DNA of 64,000 nt, taken from assembly GCF_023716865.1 (NCBI RefSeq), contig NZ_CP092417.1, positions 660,001 through 724,000 of the forward strand, read 5' to 3'. A program made the translations under genes and the position numbers. This DNA is from Endozoicomonas sp. SCSIO W0465 (GTDB lineage: Bacteria > Pseudomonadota > Gammaproteobacteria > Pseudomonadales > Endozoicomonadaceae). Every line of letters begins with the position of its first letter. Within the stretch, counting starts at the first letter, position 1. Shown here piece after piece: positions 1-8,874 of this stretch. The notes beneath the pieces were generated by a model. It saw only the letters and a program-made list of their open reading frames with translations, made no database searches and was not told the origin of the DNA.

Positions 1-1
1 T

Positions 2-1228
2 GGCACTGAACCGTCTGACCTGTCAGAGGCATTGAGAAACCTGTCATCCTCAAGGGTAGACACTGTTTCAGAAACTGGTTCCTATTGTTCCTCGACAGGC
101 GCAATGCCTTCTCTTGACCGACAGTCTAACAGCTCTTTGGACACGGCCAACAGTTCTTCAAATTCTGCCACTGCCAGTGGCAGTCTCTTCAGGAATGGCC
201 GGCAGATTTGCGAAATAGCTGAAATGATAAGTGATTCGCGCCAATGTTTAGAACCCGTTTCCAGGCAGATATTCAGCAGACTGATCACTTATGACCCCCA
301 TGTGGTACCCGGCTGGTTCAAGAAATACCAGTCTCCATCTTTGACGATAACGACAGTGGAAAATTTCTTGTTGCAAAGCTTTGCCAAATGGATGGGCTGG
401 CTTGATGCTGACGGTAAAAACATGAATCTTTTTACCGGTACAAGTCATCGGTTGAGTCCAAAATTTATTTTTTGGCTCGAAAATAATACCAGTGCCTTTG
501 AGTGTATTTCTCAAGCTGCACAACTGCATGCAAATGTCCGAAGGGATGTCCACCGATGCTTTTGCGGAGAAATCAGGGTCATTGATCGTGTCCAACTCTA
601 TGAAACACTGTCTTTTAAACAAGGTGATAAGGCATCACTCAAAAACAAAAGTGGAAATTTGCAACTTTTATCTGAATGCTCCTCTGCAATTTTCTTCTAT
701 TTCCGAAACTTTGTATCGAAAATTGCGGAAGTGATTGAATCAAAAAAATACCGAGCAGAGAAGGCAGCGGTCGCCAGGAAAATAGCGGTCCATACAATTT
801 TGGAAAAACAGAGAGGGAATATTGATTTGTTAAAGGCATGTGTGTCTTACAATCTGGCGGTTATGTTGATCGAGAAAGAGTATGCGTCCACTGGTTTGGC
901 TAAATACGATGCATCGAGGAGGGTCAATGGACAGTTAGACTTTGAGGTTGACTATTCCCGTATTGAACCCAACAACCTGGAGGTTATAAAGAAGTTAATC
1001 ATCCTGATTGAAGCGCTAGAGGACGAAGGCCGGGTTATCATCGAAAATTACAAAGACACTATAGACGCTCTGCCACGAGTGAGAGATGGTAAGAGCTTTG
1101 AGGAGAGGGTGTTGCAGATGTGTAAATACGATACCGGTTATGCCAGCAGTCCGTTACAGGGTATAAAGTCAACGTTGCGGGCAATATTGGAAAATCATCC
1201 GGCAAACCTGACAGGCTTACCGGGCTAA
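2..1228 (+). CDS. Unknown protein, 5' end outside the window
   Basis: The frame is open to the left edge, so the true start lies upstream; the first in-window start codon is a TTG at 32. At least 408 residues are visible. The first ~60 are rich in Ser, Thr and Asn and look disordered. The rest is mixed helical sequence with several Lys/Arg-rich stretches. I recognise no family, signal peptide or membrane segment. A Ser-rich leader followed by a globular unknown region resembles the other effector-like genes here (kinase at 4640, unknown at 52694), so a secreted effector is possible but unproven. The next gene is convergent, 45 bp away, and I see no clear terminator between them. Confidence 0.6.
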   Translation, partial: GTEPSDLSEALRNLSSSRVDTVSETGSYCSSTGAMPSLDRQSNSSLDTANSSSNSATASGSLFRNGRQICEIAEMISDSRQCLEPVSRQIFSRLITYDPHVVPGWFKKYQSPSLTITTVENFLLQSFAKWMGWLDADGKNMNLFTGTSHRLSPKFIFWLENNTSAFECISQAAQLHANVRRDVHRCFCGEIRVIDRVQLYETLSFKQGDKASLKNKSGNLQLLSECSSAIFFYFRNFVSKIAEVIESKKYRAEKAAVARKIAVHTILEKQRGNIDLLKACVSYNLAVMLIEKEYASTGLAKYDASRRVNGQLDFEVDYSRIEPNNLEVIKKLIILIEALEDEGRVIIENYKDTIDALPRVRDGKSFEERVLQMCKYDTGYASSPLQGIKSTLRAILENHPANLTGLPG

Positions 1229-1273
1229 TTCCTGCTGTTTATGTGGTGTTGAAAATATGCAGTATGCTTATAC

Positions 1274-2749
1274 TTACCGGGCCACATTACCAGCAACGTT
1301 CAAGGCATCCCACGTTCGGGCAAAGGGTGGAGCATAACAGAAGTCCATCATCCCCAGATCGTCCGTTGTTAAACCACCTTTAATGGCCGCAACCAAAGCA
1401 TCAACCCTTAATACCGCGCCTCGTCCACCGGCAATCTGGCCACCCAGCAGTTTTTTGCTGGCGGTTTCATAAACCAGCTTCACCAGAATATCAGACTGTC
1501 CCGGGTAGTAGTTGGTATGGTCTTTGTCTTTGATCACCACGGTCTGGTAGTCGATACCCTGTTCCTGTGCTTCCTGTTCACCGAGACCAACACGTCCGGC
1601 TTCCAGGCTGAGCACTTTGACGCAGGCAGCGCCATACGCACCAGGGAAGTGTTTATCCAGACCACCCATTACTTCGCCGACAAGGCGTCCCATTTTATTG
1701 GCGTATGTGGCGAGGGGAATCCATACCGGTTTTTGCAGCTGTCCATGGATGACCGTTGCACAGTCTCCGGCACTAAAGATATTGGGCAGATTGGTTCTGC
1801 CCTGATCATCAGTAACAATGGCGCCATTGTCCAGCATTTCCAGACCGGTGCCACCAACAACAACAAGAGAGTCGCTGACAAAACGGGTATTGGGGCGGAC
1901 TCCGGTACAAAGCACCACCAGATCCGCCCGGTACTGGCCTTTGTCAGTGGTTAATAGAAGGCGATGGTCTTCATCTTCAGGCTTTTCATACTCAGATAGG
2001 TCATACTCAAATAGGTCATACTCAGACAGGGATTTCACTGACTCTTGCCAATGGCACTGAATCCCCTCCTTATCCAGGGTCTTTATCACCCACTCTGCCA
2101 CCTCCTGGTCAAAGGTCCGGGCCAGGGGATAAGAGGCACTCTCAATGATGCGAACAGTCTTGCCCTGTCGCTCAAGTGCCTCCGCCATTTCCAGACCAAT
2201 ATAGCCGGCACCAATGATGGCAACCTCCCTGATTTCCGGATTGGTGATGGCTTGCTTGAGGTCGATGCCATCCTTCATGGTTTTGACACAGAACACCCGC
2301 CCATTGTTAAGGCCTTCTTTCAGGCCGGGAACCGGTGGAATCACTGGTTCAGCACCGGTTGCTATCAGCAGGCGGTCATAAGGCTGTTCAAAGTGCTCGC
2401 CAGTGGTCAGGTTATGTACGTGAATCATCTGGTCTTTGGCATTGATCTGGGTGACCTGATGCCGGGTTCGTACAGTAATCCCCCGGGCAGCAAACTGCTC
2501 AGGTGAAAATTCTGACATCTCACCCGCATCAGAGAAGAAGTCACCCACATAATAGGGCAGGCCGCAGGCACCGAACGAGATGACATCGGACTGCTCATAA
2601 ACGGTAATGGTGGCCTCTCTGGCCACCCGGCGGGCTTTGGCTGCAGCACTCATGCCGGCAGCCTCACCACCAATAATGACGATTCTGAGTGACTCGGAAG
2701 TCGTAGACTGATTCAGTTCAGGCTCTCGCTTTGCAGAATAAGCAGACAT
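1274..2749 (-). CDS. CoA-disulfide reductase-like FAD/NAD(P)H oxidoreductase
   Basis: 491 residues, pyridine nucleotide-disulfide oxidoreductase family with a single active-site cysteine (CoA-disulfide reductase / NADH oxidase / persulfide reductase group). The FAD-binding Rossmann motif IVIIGGEAAG is near residue 23. SFGACGLPYY holds the catalytic Cys62. A second dinucleotide motif, AIIGAGYIGLE, lies near residue 180. A C-terminal FAD/dimerisation domain follows. The length exceeds the usual ~445 because of a ~20-residue N-terminal extension and a loop insertion of three 15-bp repeats (1986-2030). The start ATG shares one base with the stop of the cystine symporter (TGATG), which indicates translational coupling. 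Reduction of CoA-disulfide or a related disulfide is likely; the exact substrate cannot be told from sequence. Confidence 0.88.
   Translation of the reverse strand: MSAYSAKREPELNQSTTSESLRIVIIGGEAAGMSAAAKARRVAREATITVYEQSDVISFGACGLPYYVGDFFSDAGEMSEFSPEQFAARGITVRTRHQVTQINAKDQMIHVHNLTTGEHFEQPYDRLLIATGAEPVIPPVPGLKEGLNNGRVFCVKTMKDGIDLKQAITNPEIREVAIIGAGYIGLEMAEALERQGKTVRIIESASYPLARTFDQEVAEWVIKTLDKEGIQCHWQESVKSLSEYDLFEYDLSEYEKPEDEDHRLLLTTDKGQYRADLVVLCTGVRPNTRFVSDSLVVVGGTGLEMLDNGAIVTDDQGRTNLPNIFSAGDCATVIHGQLQKPVWIPLATYANKMGRLVGEVMGGLDKHFPGAYGAACVKVLSLEAGRVGLGEQEAQEQGIDYQTVVIKDKDHTNYYPGQSDILVKLVYETASKKLLGGQIAGGRGAVLRVDALVAAIKGGLTTDDLGMMDFCYAPPFARTWDALNVAGNVAR
1986..2030. repeat. 15-bp tandem repeat x3 inside the CoA-disulfide reductase-like gene
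   Basis: Three imperfect copies of a 15-bp unit (plus-strand TCATACTCAGATAGG) insert an acidic Tyr/Leu/Ser loop between the NAD-binding and C-terminal domains. The frame is kept. Confidence 0.9.
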
Positions 2750-4206
2750 CAGGAAATTGCATCCATATCCAGTTCAAGGGAGTCATTGCTGTTGAAGGTT
2801 GCCATATTCACTTCACCCATGGCGCGGCCACCGACAAAGCCGGTAGTAATGGCTCCACTGACATTGATGGCCGTGCGGCCCATATCAATCAGAGGCTCGA
2901 TGGAAATCAACAGGCCGGCCAGCTCAACGGGAAGGCCAAGGGCTGAGAGAACAATCAGGGCCGCAAAGGTGGCACCACCACCCACACCGGCAACGCCGAA
3001 TGAACCAATGGCGATGGTGATAATAAGGGTACCAATAAAGCTCAGGCTGGTTGGGTCTATGCCCACGGTGGGGGCAATCATCACGGCCAGCATGGCGGGG
3101 TAGATACCGGCGCAACCATTCTGGCCGATGGTGGTGCCAAAAGAAGCGGCAAAGTTGGCAACACCTTCCGACACCCCCAGACGCTGGGTCATGGTCTGGA
3201 TGGTCAGTGGCAGGGTGCCGGCACTGCTGCGAGAGGTAAAGGCGAAGGTCAGTACCGGCAGTATTTTCCTGATGAACTTTACCGGACTTGCGCCGACCAT
3301 GGTGACCATCAGCAGGTGAACCACAAAGACGGCAATCAAGGCCGCATAAGACGCAATAACAAACCGGATCAGCTGCAGGATATCGGTGAAATTGCTGCCA
3401 GCGACGACTTTGGTCATCAATGCCAGAATGCCGAACGGTGTCAGTCGCAGCACCATGGTCACAATGCGCATCACAATGGCGTGGGCCACTTCAACAGCCC
3501 GCTCAAAGGTATCGGCTACTTCCGGTTGCTTGCGGTGCAGGCCAAGTACTGCCACACCGATAAAGGTGGAGAAAATCACCACACCAATAATAGAGGTGCT
3601 GCGGGTACCCGTCATATCCAGGAATGGATTGGCAGGAATCAGGCTGACCAGCATATCCGGGATCGACAGGTTTTCTACCCGGGTGACGGTAGAGAGCAGT
3701 TGTTCTCCACGAGTCGCTTCACGAACTCCGGAAGTGATGGATTCAGCGCTTAATCCAAAGCCAAGGGCAGAAATAATACCAATAGCGGCAGCGATGGATA
3801 CGGTCATCATCAGCAGAGCCAGTATCCAGCCGCTGATCTTGCCAAGGGTACCGGCGCCTTTCAGTTTCATAATGGCTGAGATTACAGAGACCATGACCAA
3901 TGGCACAACGATCATTTTCAACAGGCCGACATAGCCATTGCCAACAATATTGAACCAGCTGATGGACTCGATCAGGGATTCAGAAGAAGAGCCATCAGCC
4001 ATATAGCCATCAGCCATATAGCCATCAGCCATATAGCCATCAGCCATATAGCCATAAACGAGCTGCAGGCAGGCTCCGTAACCGACCCCCATACCCAGGG
4101 CGATAAACACCCGCCGGGTGAAGGGCATGTATTGTTTCTGGAATCGGTAGAGCAGGTAGAGCAACCCCGCCATGATAACGATATTGGCCAATACTGCTAA
4201 AGACAT
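2749..4206 (-). CDS. tcyP: L-cystine:cation symporter, TcyP/YdjN type
   Basis: 485 residues, dicarboxylate/amino acid:cation symporter (DAACS) fold with about eight hydrophobic spans plus re-entrant hairpins. Conserved YdjN/TcyP stretches are recognisable: WFNIVGNGYVGLLKMIV, TFAFTSRSSAGTLPL, FGTTIGQNGCAGIYPAMLAV, GVAGVGGGATFAALIVL and ISIEPLIDMGRTAINVSG. It should import cystine across the inner membrane. It is the first gene of a two-gene operon with the disulfide reductase-like gene (1-base overlap), so imported disulfide and disulfide reduction are probably linked. The loop after the first two helices carries the five-residue unit YMADG four times, which E. coli YdjN lacks. Confidence 0.9.
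   Translation of the reverse strand: MSLAVLANIVIMAGLLYLLYRFQKQYMPFTRRVFIALGMGVGYGACLQLVYGYMADGYMADGYMADGYMADGSSSESLIESISWFNIVGNGYVGLLKMIVVPLVMVSVISAIMKLKGAGTLGKISGWILALLMMTVSIAAAIGIISALGFGLSAESITSGVREATRGEQLLSTVTRVENLSIPDMLVSLIPANPFLDMTGTRSTSIIGVVIFSTFIGVAVLGLHRKQPEVADTFERAVEVAHAIVMRIVTMVLRLTPFGILALMTKVVAGSNFTDILQLIRFVIASYAALIAVFVVHLLMVTMVGASPVKFIRKILPVLTFAFTSRSSAGTLPLTIQTMTQRLGVSEGVANFAASFGTTIGQNGCAGIYPAMLAVMIAPTVGIDPTSLSFIGTLIITIAIGSFGVAGVGGGATFAALIVLSALGLPVELAGLLISIEPLIDMGRTAINVSGAITTGFVGGRAMGEVNMATFNSNDSLELDMDAIS
3991..4050. repeat. 15-bp tandem repeat x4 inside tcyP
   Basis: Four perfect copies of GCCATCAGCCATATA on the plus strand, encoding YMADG x4 in an N-terminal loop. Perfect copies imply recent expansion. 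Confidence 0.97.
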
Positions 4207-4639
4207 GGTTCTTATTCCCTTCCTGCTTTAAAAAGGTATTGTGAGTGAGCCTGTTTGCCGGGAAAATTACGCTTAATCGAAAGCATTAGAATCATTCACG
4301 CTGATCATTTCAATTGAGAGTTAAAAATTGTTACTTAAGTTCCATTCAATGCGTGTGATAATGACGAACAGTTTAATCCCGGCGGCCATTATTCATGAAA
4401 ACAACAGTGCCGACAGCAGGTTAATCAACTGTTTTTTAGACTATTTTATTTGATGCTCTACTGCTTTTGGATATAAACGATGGTGTTAGGCCCGCTGAGA
4501 TATTGGCTTCGGTTGATGAACTGTCCTTTGGGTTAGTTTTTTTGGTAAACCGCCCTTCTGCAGCCCAATAAAGCTTCTACAATAACTGCGCGTTCTCCAC
4601 ATTGGAGCATATTGAAGTGGTTATTTCAGGGGTTTAGTC
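4207..4639. other. Divergent intergenic region, tcyP / kinase
   Basis: This 433-bp stretch is AT-rich, has no plausible gene, and must hold the promoters of both divergent transcripts. I see no confident operator or -35/-10 pair. AGGGG lies 8 bases before the kinase ATG at 4640. Confidence 0.4.
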
Positions 4640-6268
4640 ATGAGTCTTCCCGCAGCGGGCAATGCTGCTGTGCAATATTCCGGTGTCATATCAGAACCGG
4701 GCAAGCGTAAGTTATCAGAGTCAGAATCGGAATCGTGTTCAGAAGAGACAGGCAGCATTCAGGGAACGAAGAAACGCCGGTCATCGGAATCCAGCTCAGA
4801 TGTGAGTGTTCCGGGCTTTTGGATCAGACATAGCGCTCCAGTGAATATTCCTGATGGAAAAGCGGGGGTGAGCTCGACGGTCTCATCACCCGGCAGTTCC
4901 TGGAGCGTGGCCAGTGCGGGCAGTAGCTTTGTTGACGAGGGTAATGCATTTTCTGTTTCCGGACAGGAGCAACAGCTGTATCAATTGACCCTGAGTGAGC
5001 GCAAAGTTGGCCTTTATTCGCCATCAGGGGATGCCGATGTCTCCGGTGAAGAGTCCGATTCCCAATCCGACGAGTGTCCGCAGGATTCTGCAGATTGTGA
5101 AAATGAGCGTAAGCGGGAGCTGCGCAAGAGCCCTGGTTTGCCGAATTTTGAAAGGACTGACTCACTGTCTTCGGGCTCGACGATCAGGCCGGAAACCCCT
5201 TCCTTATTTCCCATCATCAGCACATTAAGAGAGTGGAAAACCCGGGGTTGCCAGATCGAAGCGCTGTCAGTTGGAATGAGTAGCACACCAGAGAATGAGA
5301 CCGAAAAACACGATATTCCCGATCCAGTGCCGGGGGAGTCTCAGGTATGGCTTGTCAAACCACCGGATGACAGGCGAACTGATTCAGTTTTCTCTGCCCC
5401 CGATCCTGAGGATATGCCGGAGAATACGCCAATGGTTGTTAAAGTTGAAGTGATTGCTCTGGGTCGCAAAAACAGGGCTGTCGCCAGTGAGTCTACTATT
5501 CTTCGCAATCTGGAACATGACCATATTGTTGCCTATATCAGCTCTGGTGAGCAACGGATTGTGGGTTATCCAAACGACAGTGGTAATAAGACTAATGTGC
5601 AGCAGTCTTACCTGCAAATGGAATATGTAGGTGATAATCTGCTCGCCTGGCTCGGTAAGCAGGCATTAAGTCCTGAGGCACTGGTCAATAGGCTGACTGA
5701 CTTCTCCTGCCAGTGCTTTGAGGCACTGACTTACCTGCAGGAATCGGAGATTGTTCACTGCGATATTAAACCGGAAAACCTGCTGGTTGATGACAACCCG
5801 ACCGGTAAACCCGTGCTTAAAATTGCTGATTTTGGCTTTGCCTATGACGCAGCCAATGGCTTTAAAATCTGCCGGGATGGTAAAGGCGCTGCTATATCCG
5901 GCTCAGAGCAGTTTGCTGCACCGGAAACCAAGCCAAAGCCCGGAGTAGACCAAACCCAGACCTATCAGAGTGATATCTATTCATTGGGCCTGACCATTGC
6001 CAGTATTCTTTGTGATTATCAGGTTATTGATTCTGGCTATCGCAGAGTTGGGGACCGGTGTGATCTCAAGCTGACGCTGAACGATCCGACTCTTCCCGGG
6101 GCAAGGGAGCTTGTCTCGCTGATTGAAAAAACACTGAAATGGCATCCTGACCAGAGAGTGACTGCCGGCCAGGCAGCTGAAGAGGCCCGGAAATTACTGC
6201 CAGTAGACGCACAGTTACTATCAACAGGGACAGAGCCAGAGCCACTGACAGCATTTGTTTATGCCTGA
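4640..6268 (+). CDS. Eukaryotic-like Ser/Thr protein kinase with disordered N-terminus
   Basis: 542 residues. About 1-230 is low-complexity and Ser/Glu-rich; the kinase domain spans ~255-520. Visible catalytic elements are Lys268 (VVKVE), Glu284 of helix C, Asp375 and Asn380 in HCDIKPENLL, Asp397 of DFG, and AAPE at 426-429. The domain therefore looks active. No clear Gly-rich loop is visible before Lys268. There is no transmembrane segment or PASTA domain, so this is a soluble kinase. Two basic clusters (KRK 22-24, KKRR 44-47) are spaced like a bipartite nuclear localisation signal. That pattern and the Ser-rich leader suggest an injected effector, an inference only. It is a single-gene unit followed by a terminator hairpin. 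Confidence 0.88.
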   Translation: MSLPAAGNAAVQYSGVISEPGKRKLSESESESCSEETGSIQGTKKRRSSESSSDVSVPGFWIRHSAPVNIPDGKAGVSSTVSSPGSSWSVASAGSSFVDEGNAFSVSGQEQQLYQLTLSERKVGLYSPSGDADVSGEESDSQSDECPQDSADCENERKRELRKSPGLPNFERTDSLSSGSTIRPETPSLFPIISTLREWKTRGCQIEALSVGMSSTPENETEKHDIPDPVPGESQVWLVKPPDDRRTDSVFSAPDPEDMPENTPMVVKVEVIALGRKNRAVASESTILRNLEHDHIVAYISSGEQRIVGYPNDSGNKTNVQQSYLQMEYVGDNLLAWLGKQALSPEALVNRLTDFSCQCFEALTYLQESEIVHCDIKPENLLVDDNPTGKPVLKIADFGFAYDAANGFKICRDGKGAAISGSEQFAAPETKPKPGVDQTQTYQSDIYSLGLTIASILCDYQVIDSGYRRVGDRCDLKLTLNDPTLPGARELVSLIEKTLKWHPDQRVTAGQAAEEARKLLPVDAQLLSTGTEPEPLTAFVYA

Positions 6269-6285
6269 CTGTTTTCAGGCTTTTT
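6263..6285 (+). terminator. Intrinsic terminator of the kinase gene
   Basis: Stem GCCTGA (6263-6268) / TCAGGC (6275-6280) followed by five T. The stop codon lies inside the stem. Confidence 0.75.
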
Positions 6286-6301
6286 CGGCATGGCCATGGA
6301 T

Positions 6302-7288
6302 TTAAAAGGTGATCATAAAATCAACGGCGTTCACGGTTTCCTCAAGCTCCCCATGTTCTTGCAAATAGTCGGCAAATGCCTGGTAACGGCCAGTATCTTT
6401 GGCGGCAGGGCGCAGATCAAAACGTGAAATAGTAGCAAACCAGGCACGACGATTCAGCTCGTTATCCAGTTTCTTTGGACTGTAATCCCTGAAGATCGCC
6501 CAGGATTTTTCCGGATTATTCACAATATATTGGGTACCCAGTTCAATCGCCCTGAGAAAACGACGAATAGCGTCTTTATCGTGCTTCTTGCTGTTGGCGA
6601 TAAAAATCAGTTCATCGTAAGGTGGAATGTTGTTTTCCTCGTAATAAAACATACGGCCCTTATGGCCTTCAATCGCCAGCTGGTTCAGCTCGAAGTTGCG
6701 ATAGGCGCCCATGATGGCATCCACCCGGCCACTCATCAGGGAAGAGGACAGGTTCCAGCCGACATTGACCAGCTTCACATCCCCGGCTCCAAAACCATAA
6801 GGTGCAAAGAGTGTGTTCAGAAACGCATTCTCGATACCGCCTATATTCAAACCGATGGTTTTTCCCTTCATATCGTTCAGGGATTTGATCGGGCCATCTT
6901 CCAGAACCAACAGACCGTCCAGCGGGGTGCCCACCAGCGTACCTGCCCAGATAAGGGGAAGGCCATTGGCCACAGCGTGTGTCAGGCTAGGCTGATAATA
7001 CACGGCGAGATCCACTTGTTCAGCCGCCACCAGTTTGGGGGGAAGGTTGGGGTCTGCTGGTTCCTGAATATTGACCTTGAGGCCCAAGTCTTCGAAGTAG
7101 CCATTCTCCCGGGCAATAATGATGGGGCCGTGGTCAGGATTGACAAACCATTCCAGCATCAACGTCAGTTCTTTAAGTGCCTTTGCTGACTCAGTATCGG
7201 ATGCCCGGCTGCTCGTGCTGGCATGCAGGCTGAAGGACAGCATCAAGGTCATTGCCCACAGGACGGTATATTGGATCAGTTTTTTCAT
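6302..7288 (-). CDS. thiY: ThiY-type pyrimidine-precursor binding protein (NMT1/THI5-like)
   Basis: 328 residues with an N-terminal signal peptide (~1-24, MKKLIQ followed by a hydrophobic core). The mature part is an NMT1/THI5-like periplasmic binding domain: TLMLEWFVNPDHGPIIIA at the N-terminal strand, then EPADPNLPPKLVAAEQVDLA and a ligand-loop segment LNIGGIENAFLNTLF. ThiY proteins bind formylaminopyrimidine for thiamine salvage. It is the last gene of the riboswitch-controlled operon thiD-thiZ-thiX-thiY, 3 bp after thiX, with AGGAAT as ribosome binding site. Context and the TPP riboswitch make a thiamine-related ligand much more likely than a sulfonate or riboflavin ligand. Confidence 0.9.
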   Translation of the reverse strand: MKKLIQYTVLWAMTLMLSFSLHASTSSRASDTESAKALKELTLMLEWFVNPDHGPIIIARENGYFEDLGLKVNIQEPADPNLPPKLVAAEQVDLAVYYQPSLTHAVANGLPLIWAGTLVGTPLDGLLVLEDGPIKSLNDMKGKTIGLNIGGIENAFLNTLFAPYGFGAGDVKLVNVGWNLSSSLMSGRVDAIMGAYRNFELNQLAIEGHKGRMFYYEENNIPPYDELIFIANSKKHDKDAIRRFLRAIELGTQYIVNNPEKSWAIFRDYSPKKLDNELNRRAWFATISRFDLRPAAKDTGRYQAFADYLQEHGELEETVNAVDFMITF

Positions 7289-7291
7289 TAC

Positions 7292-8044
7292 TTATTCCTG
7301 AGAGGTTTCCGGTTGCCACGGAATGAGCCTGCGCAAAAGACGGTCGGTCGTGTAGTAAAGGGTGACAGAACAGAAGGCCAGCACGGTCAGGGCGGCGAAC
7401 ATCTGATCAACCCAGAGTCGTGCATTGGCCTGCAGCATGAGGTAGCCAAGGCCAGCGCTGGAGCCAACCCACTCCCCGACAACGGCACCGATCGGCGCAA
7501 CCACAACGGCTACCCGCAACCCTGATGCCAGGGCTGGCAGTGCTGCAGGCCAGCGAATATGGCGAAGAATGGCAAACCGGTTTCCGCCCATGGTCTGGGC
7601 CATATCCAGCCAGCCCTGATGAGTGTGACGCAGTCCGTCATAACAGCAGGTGGCGACGGGAAAGAAGATGACCAGAATCGTCATCACCACTTTGGAGGTC
7701 AGGCCGTAACCAAACCAGAGCATCAATATCGGTGCGAGGGCAAATACCGGAATGGCCTGGGTAATCAGCAGTGGCGGCAAGAGCCAGGGTCGTAACGCGG
7801 TAAAATAGACGAGAATCAGCGCCAGAATAATGCCCAGCAGAACGCCGAGCAACAGGCCCAGTAGCATTTCACTGAGGGTCACCAGCGTGTGTTCCCACAG
7901 CAGGCTGGCATGCTCAACCATGCTGTTGGCCACTTCCAACGGACCGGGAAGGATGTAGGCAGGCATAGCAAAGGCAACCACCAATGCATGCCATAGAATC
8001 AGGAGACCAGAAAGGACAATGAAGGGTTTGATGGAATCTTTCAT
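7292..8044 (-). CDS. thiX: ThiX-type ABC transporter permease
   Basis: 250 residues, about six transmembrane helices, BPD_transp_1 (SsuC/TauC-like) permease. The EAA loop is recognisable around MGGNRFAILRHIRWPAALPA. It forms the membrane channel for the ThiY ligand. The ATG overlaps the thiZ stop by 4 bp (ATGA), and thiY follows after 3 bp. Confidence 0.92.
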   Translation of the reverse strand: MKDSIKPFIVLSGLLILWHALVVAFAMPAYILPGPLEVANSMVEHASLLWEHTLVTLSEMLLGLLLGVLLGIILALILVYFTALRPWLLPPLLITQAIPVFALAPILMLWFGYGLTSKVVMTILVIFFPVATCCYDGLRHTHQGWLDMAQTMGGNRFAILRHIRWPAALPALASGLRVAVVVAPIGAVVGEWVGSSAGLGYLMLQANARLWVDQMFAALTVLAFCSVTLYYTTDRLLRRLIPWQPETSQE

Positions 8045-8847
8045 CCCTGACTGTGCTCCTGAAAAGAAAGTTCTCCTGATTGATCATCAAACGACTCATG
8101 ACGTAAACGATCCAGCAGTTTGCCCTGTAATGTCATCAGGCCGTGGCTGTCCAGTGACCGGGGTGTCTTGCCCGGTGGGGTAATGGCATCCGTCAGTCGG
8201 GCTGGATGCCCCTGCAGGTGATAAACCGCGTGACCGAGGCGCAGGGCTTCCAGTGGATCATGGGTGATCAATAACACGGTACGGTGCTGCAGCAGCTCAC
8301 AGGCAAGATCCTGCAGGTTGAGTCGGGTGATGGCATCCAGTGCGCCGAAGGGTTCATCCATCAACACCAGTGGCCGGTTTTCCATCAGCGTCCGGGCCAG
8401 GGCCACCCGCTGCCGCTGACCACCGGACAGGTGCTGGGGCAGAGCATGCGCTTTTTCTGACAGGCCGACCTTCTCCAGGATCGACATGGCCCGGTCCTGA
8501 ACCTCTGCTGATAAGCCCGGGCGGCGTTTGAACACATCGGCCAGATGGCGACGCAGGCGCTGCCCCAGGGTGATATTGTCGAGTACTGAAAACCAGGGCA
8601 ACAGCAGGTCCTGTTGCGCCATCCAGGCTATTCGGTGATTCACCGGCAGGCCGTCCTGACAAGTGACCTCTGCCGTTGTCTCGCCCGCCGGCAAGCCGGC
8701 AATCAAACGCAGGAGGCTGGTTTTTCCCACACCGCTGCCACCGAGCAGGCAGGTCCACTGGCCGCCCTTAAGGGTCAGGTTAAGGTCTTCAAAAACACAG
8801 AGGTTGCCAAATTTCAGGGTGGCGTTGTGAATCATCACATCAAACAT
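8041..8847 (-). CDS. thiZ: ThiZ-type ABC transporter ATP-binding protein
   Basis: 268 residues. Walker A GGSGVGKTS is near residue 36, a Q-loop lies at AWMAQQDLLLPW, signature LSGGQRQRVALAR, Walker B LVLMDEPFGALD, and the switch His is in LLITHD. It powers the ThiXY importer. It starts 27 bp after thiD and overlaps thiX by 4 bp. The ORF has a second possible ATG four codons in. Confidence 0.92.
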   Translation of the reverse strand: MFDVMIHNATLKFGNLCVFEDLNLTLKGGQWTCLLGGSGVGKTSLLRLIAGLPAGETTAEVTCQDGLPVNHRIAWMAQQDLLLPWFSVLDNITLGQRLRRHLADVFKRRPGLSAEVQDRAMSILEKVGLSEKAHALPQHLSGGQRQRVALARTLMENRPLVLMDEPFGALDAITRLNLQDLACELLQHRTVLLITHDPLEALRLGHAVYHLQGHPARLTDAITPPGKTPRSLDSHGLMTLQGKLLDRLRHESFDDQSGELSFQEHSQG

Positions 8848-8874
8848 GCGTTTGTGTATTCCTTATGATGCGCG

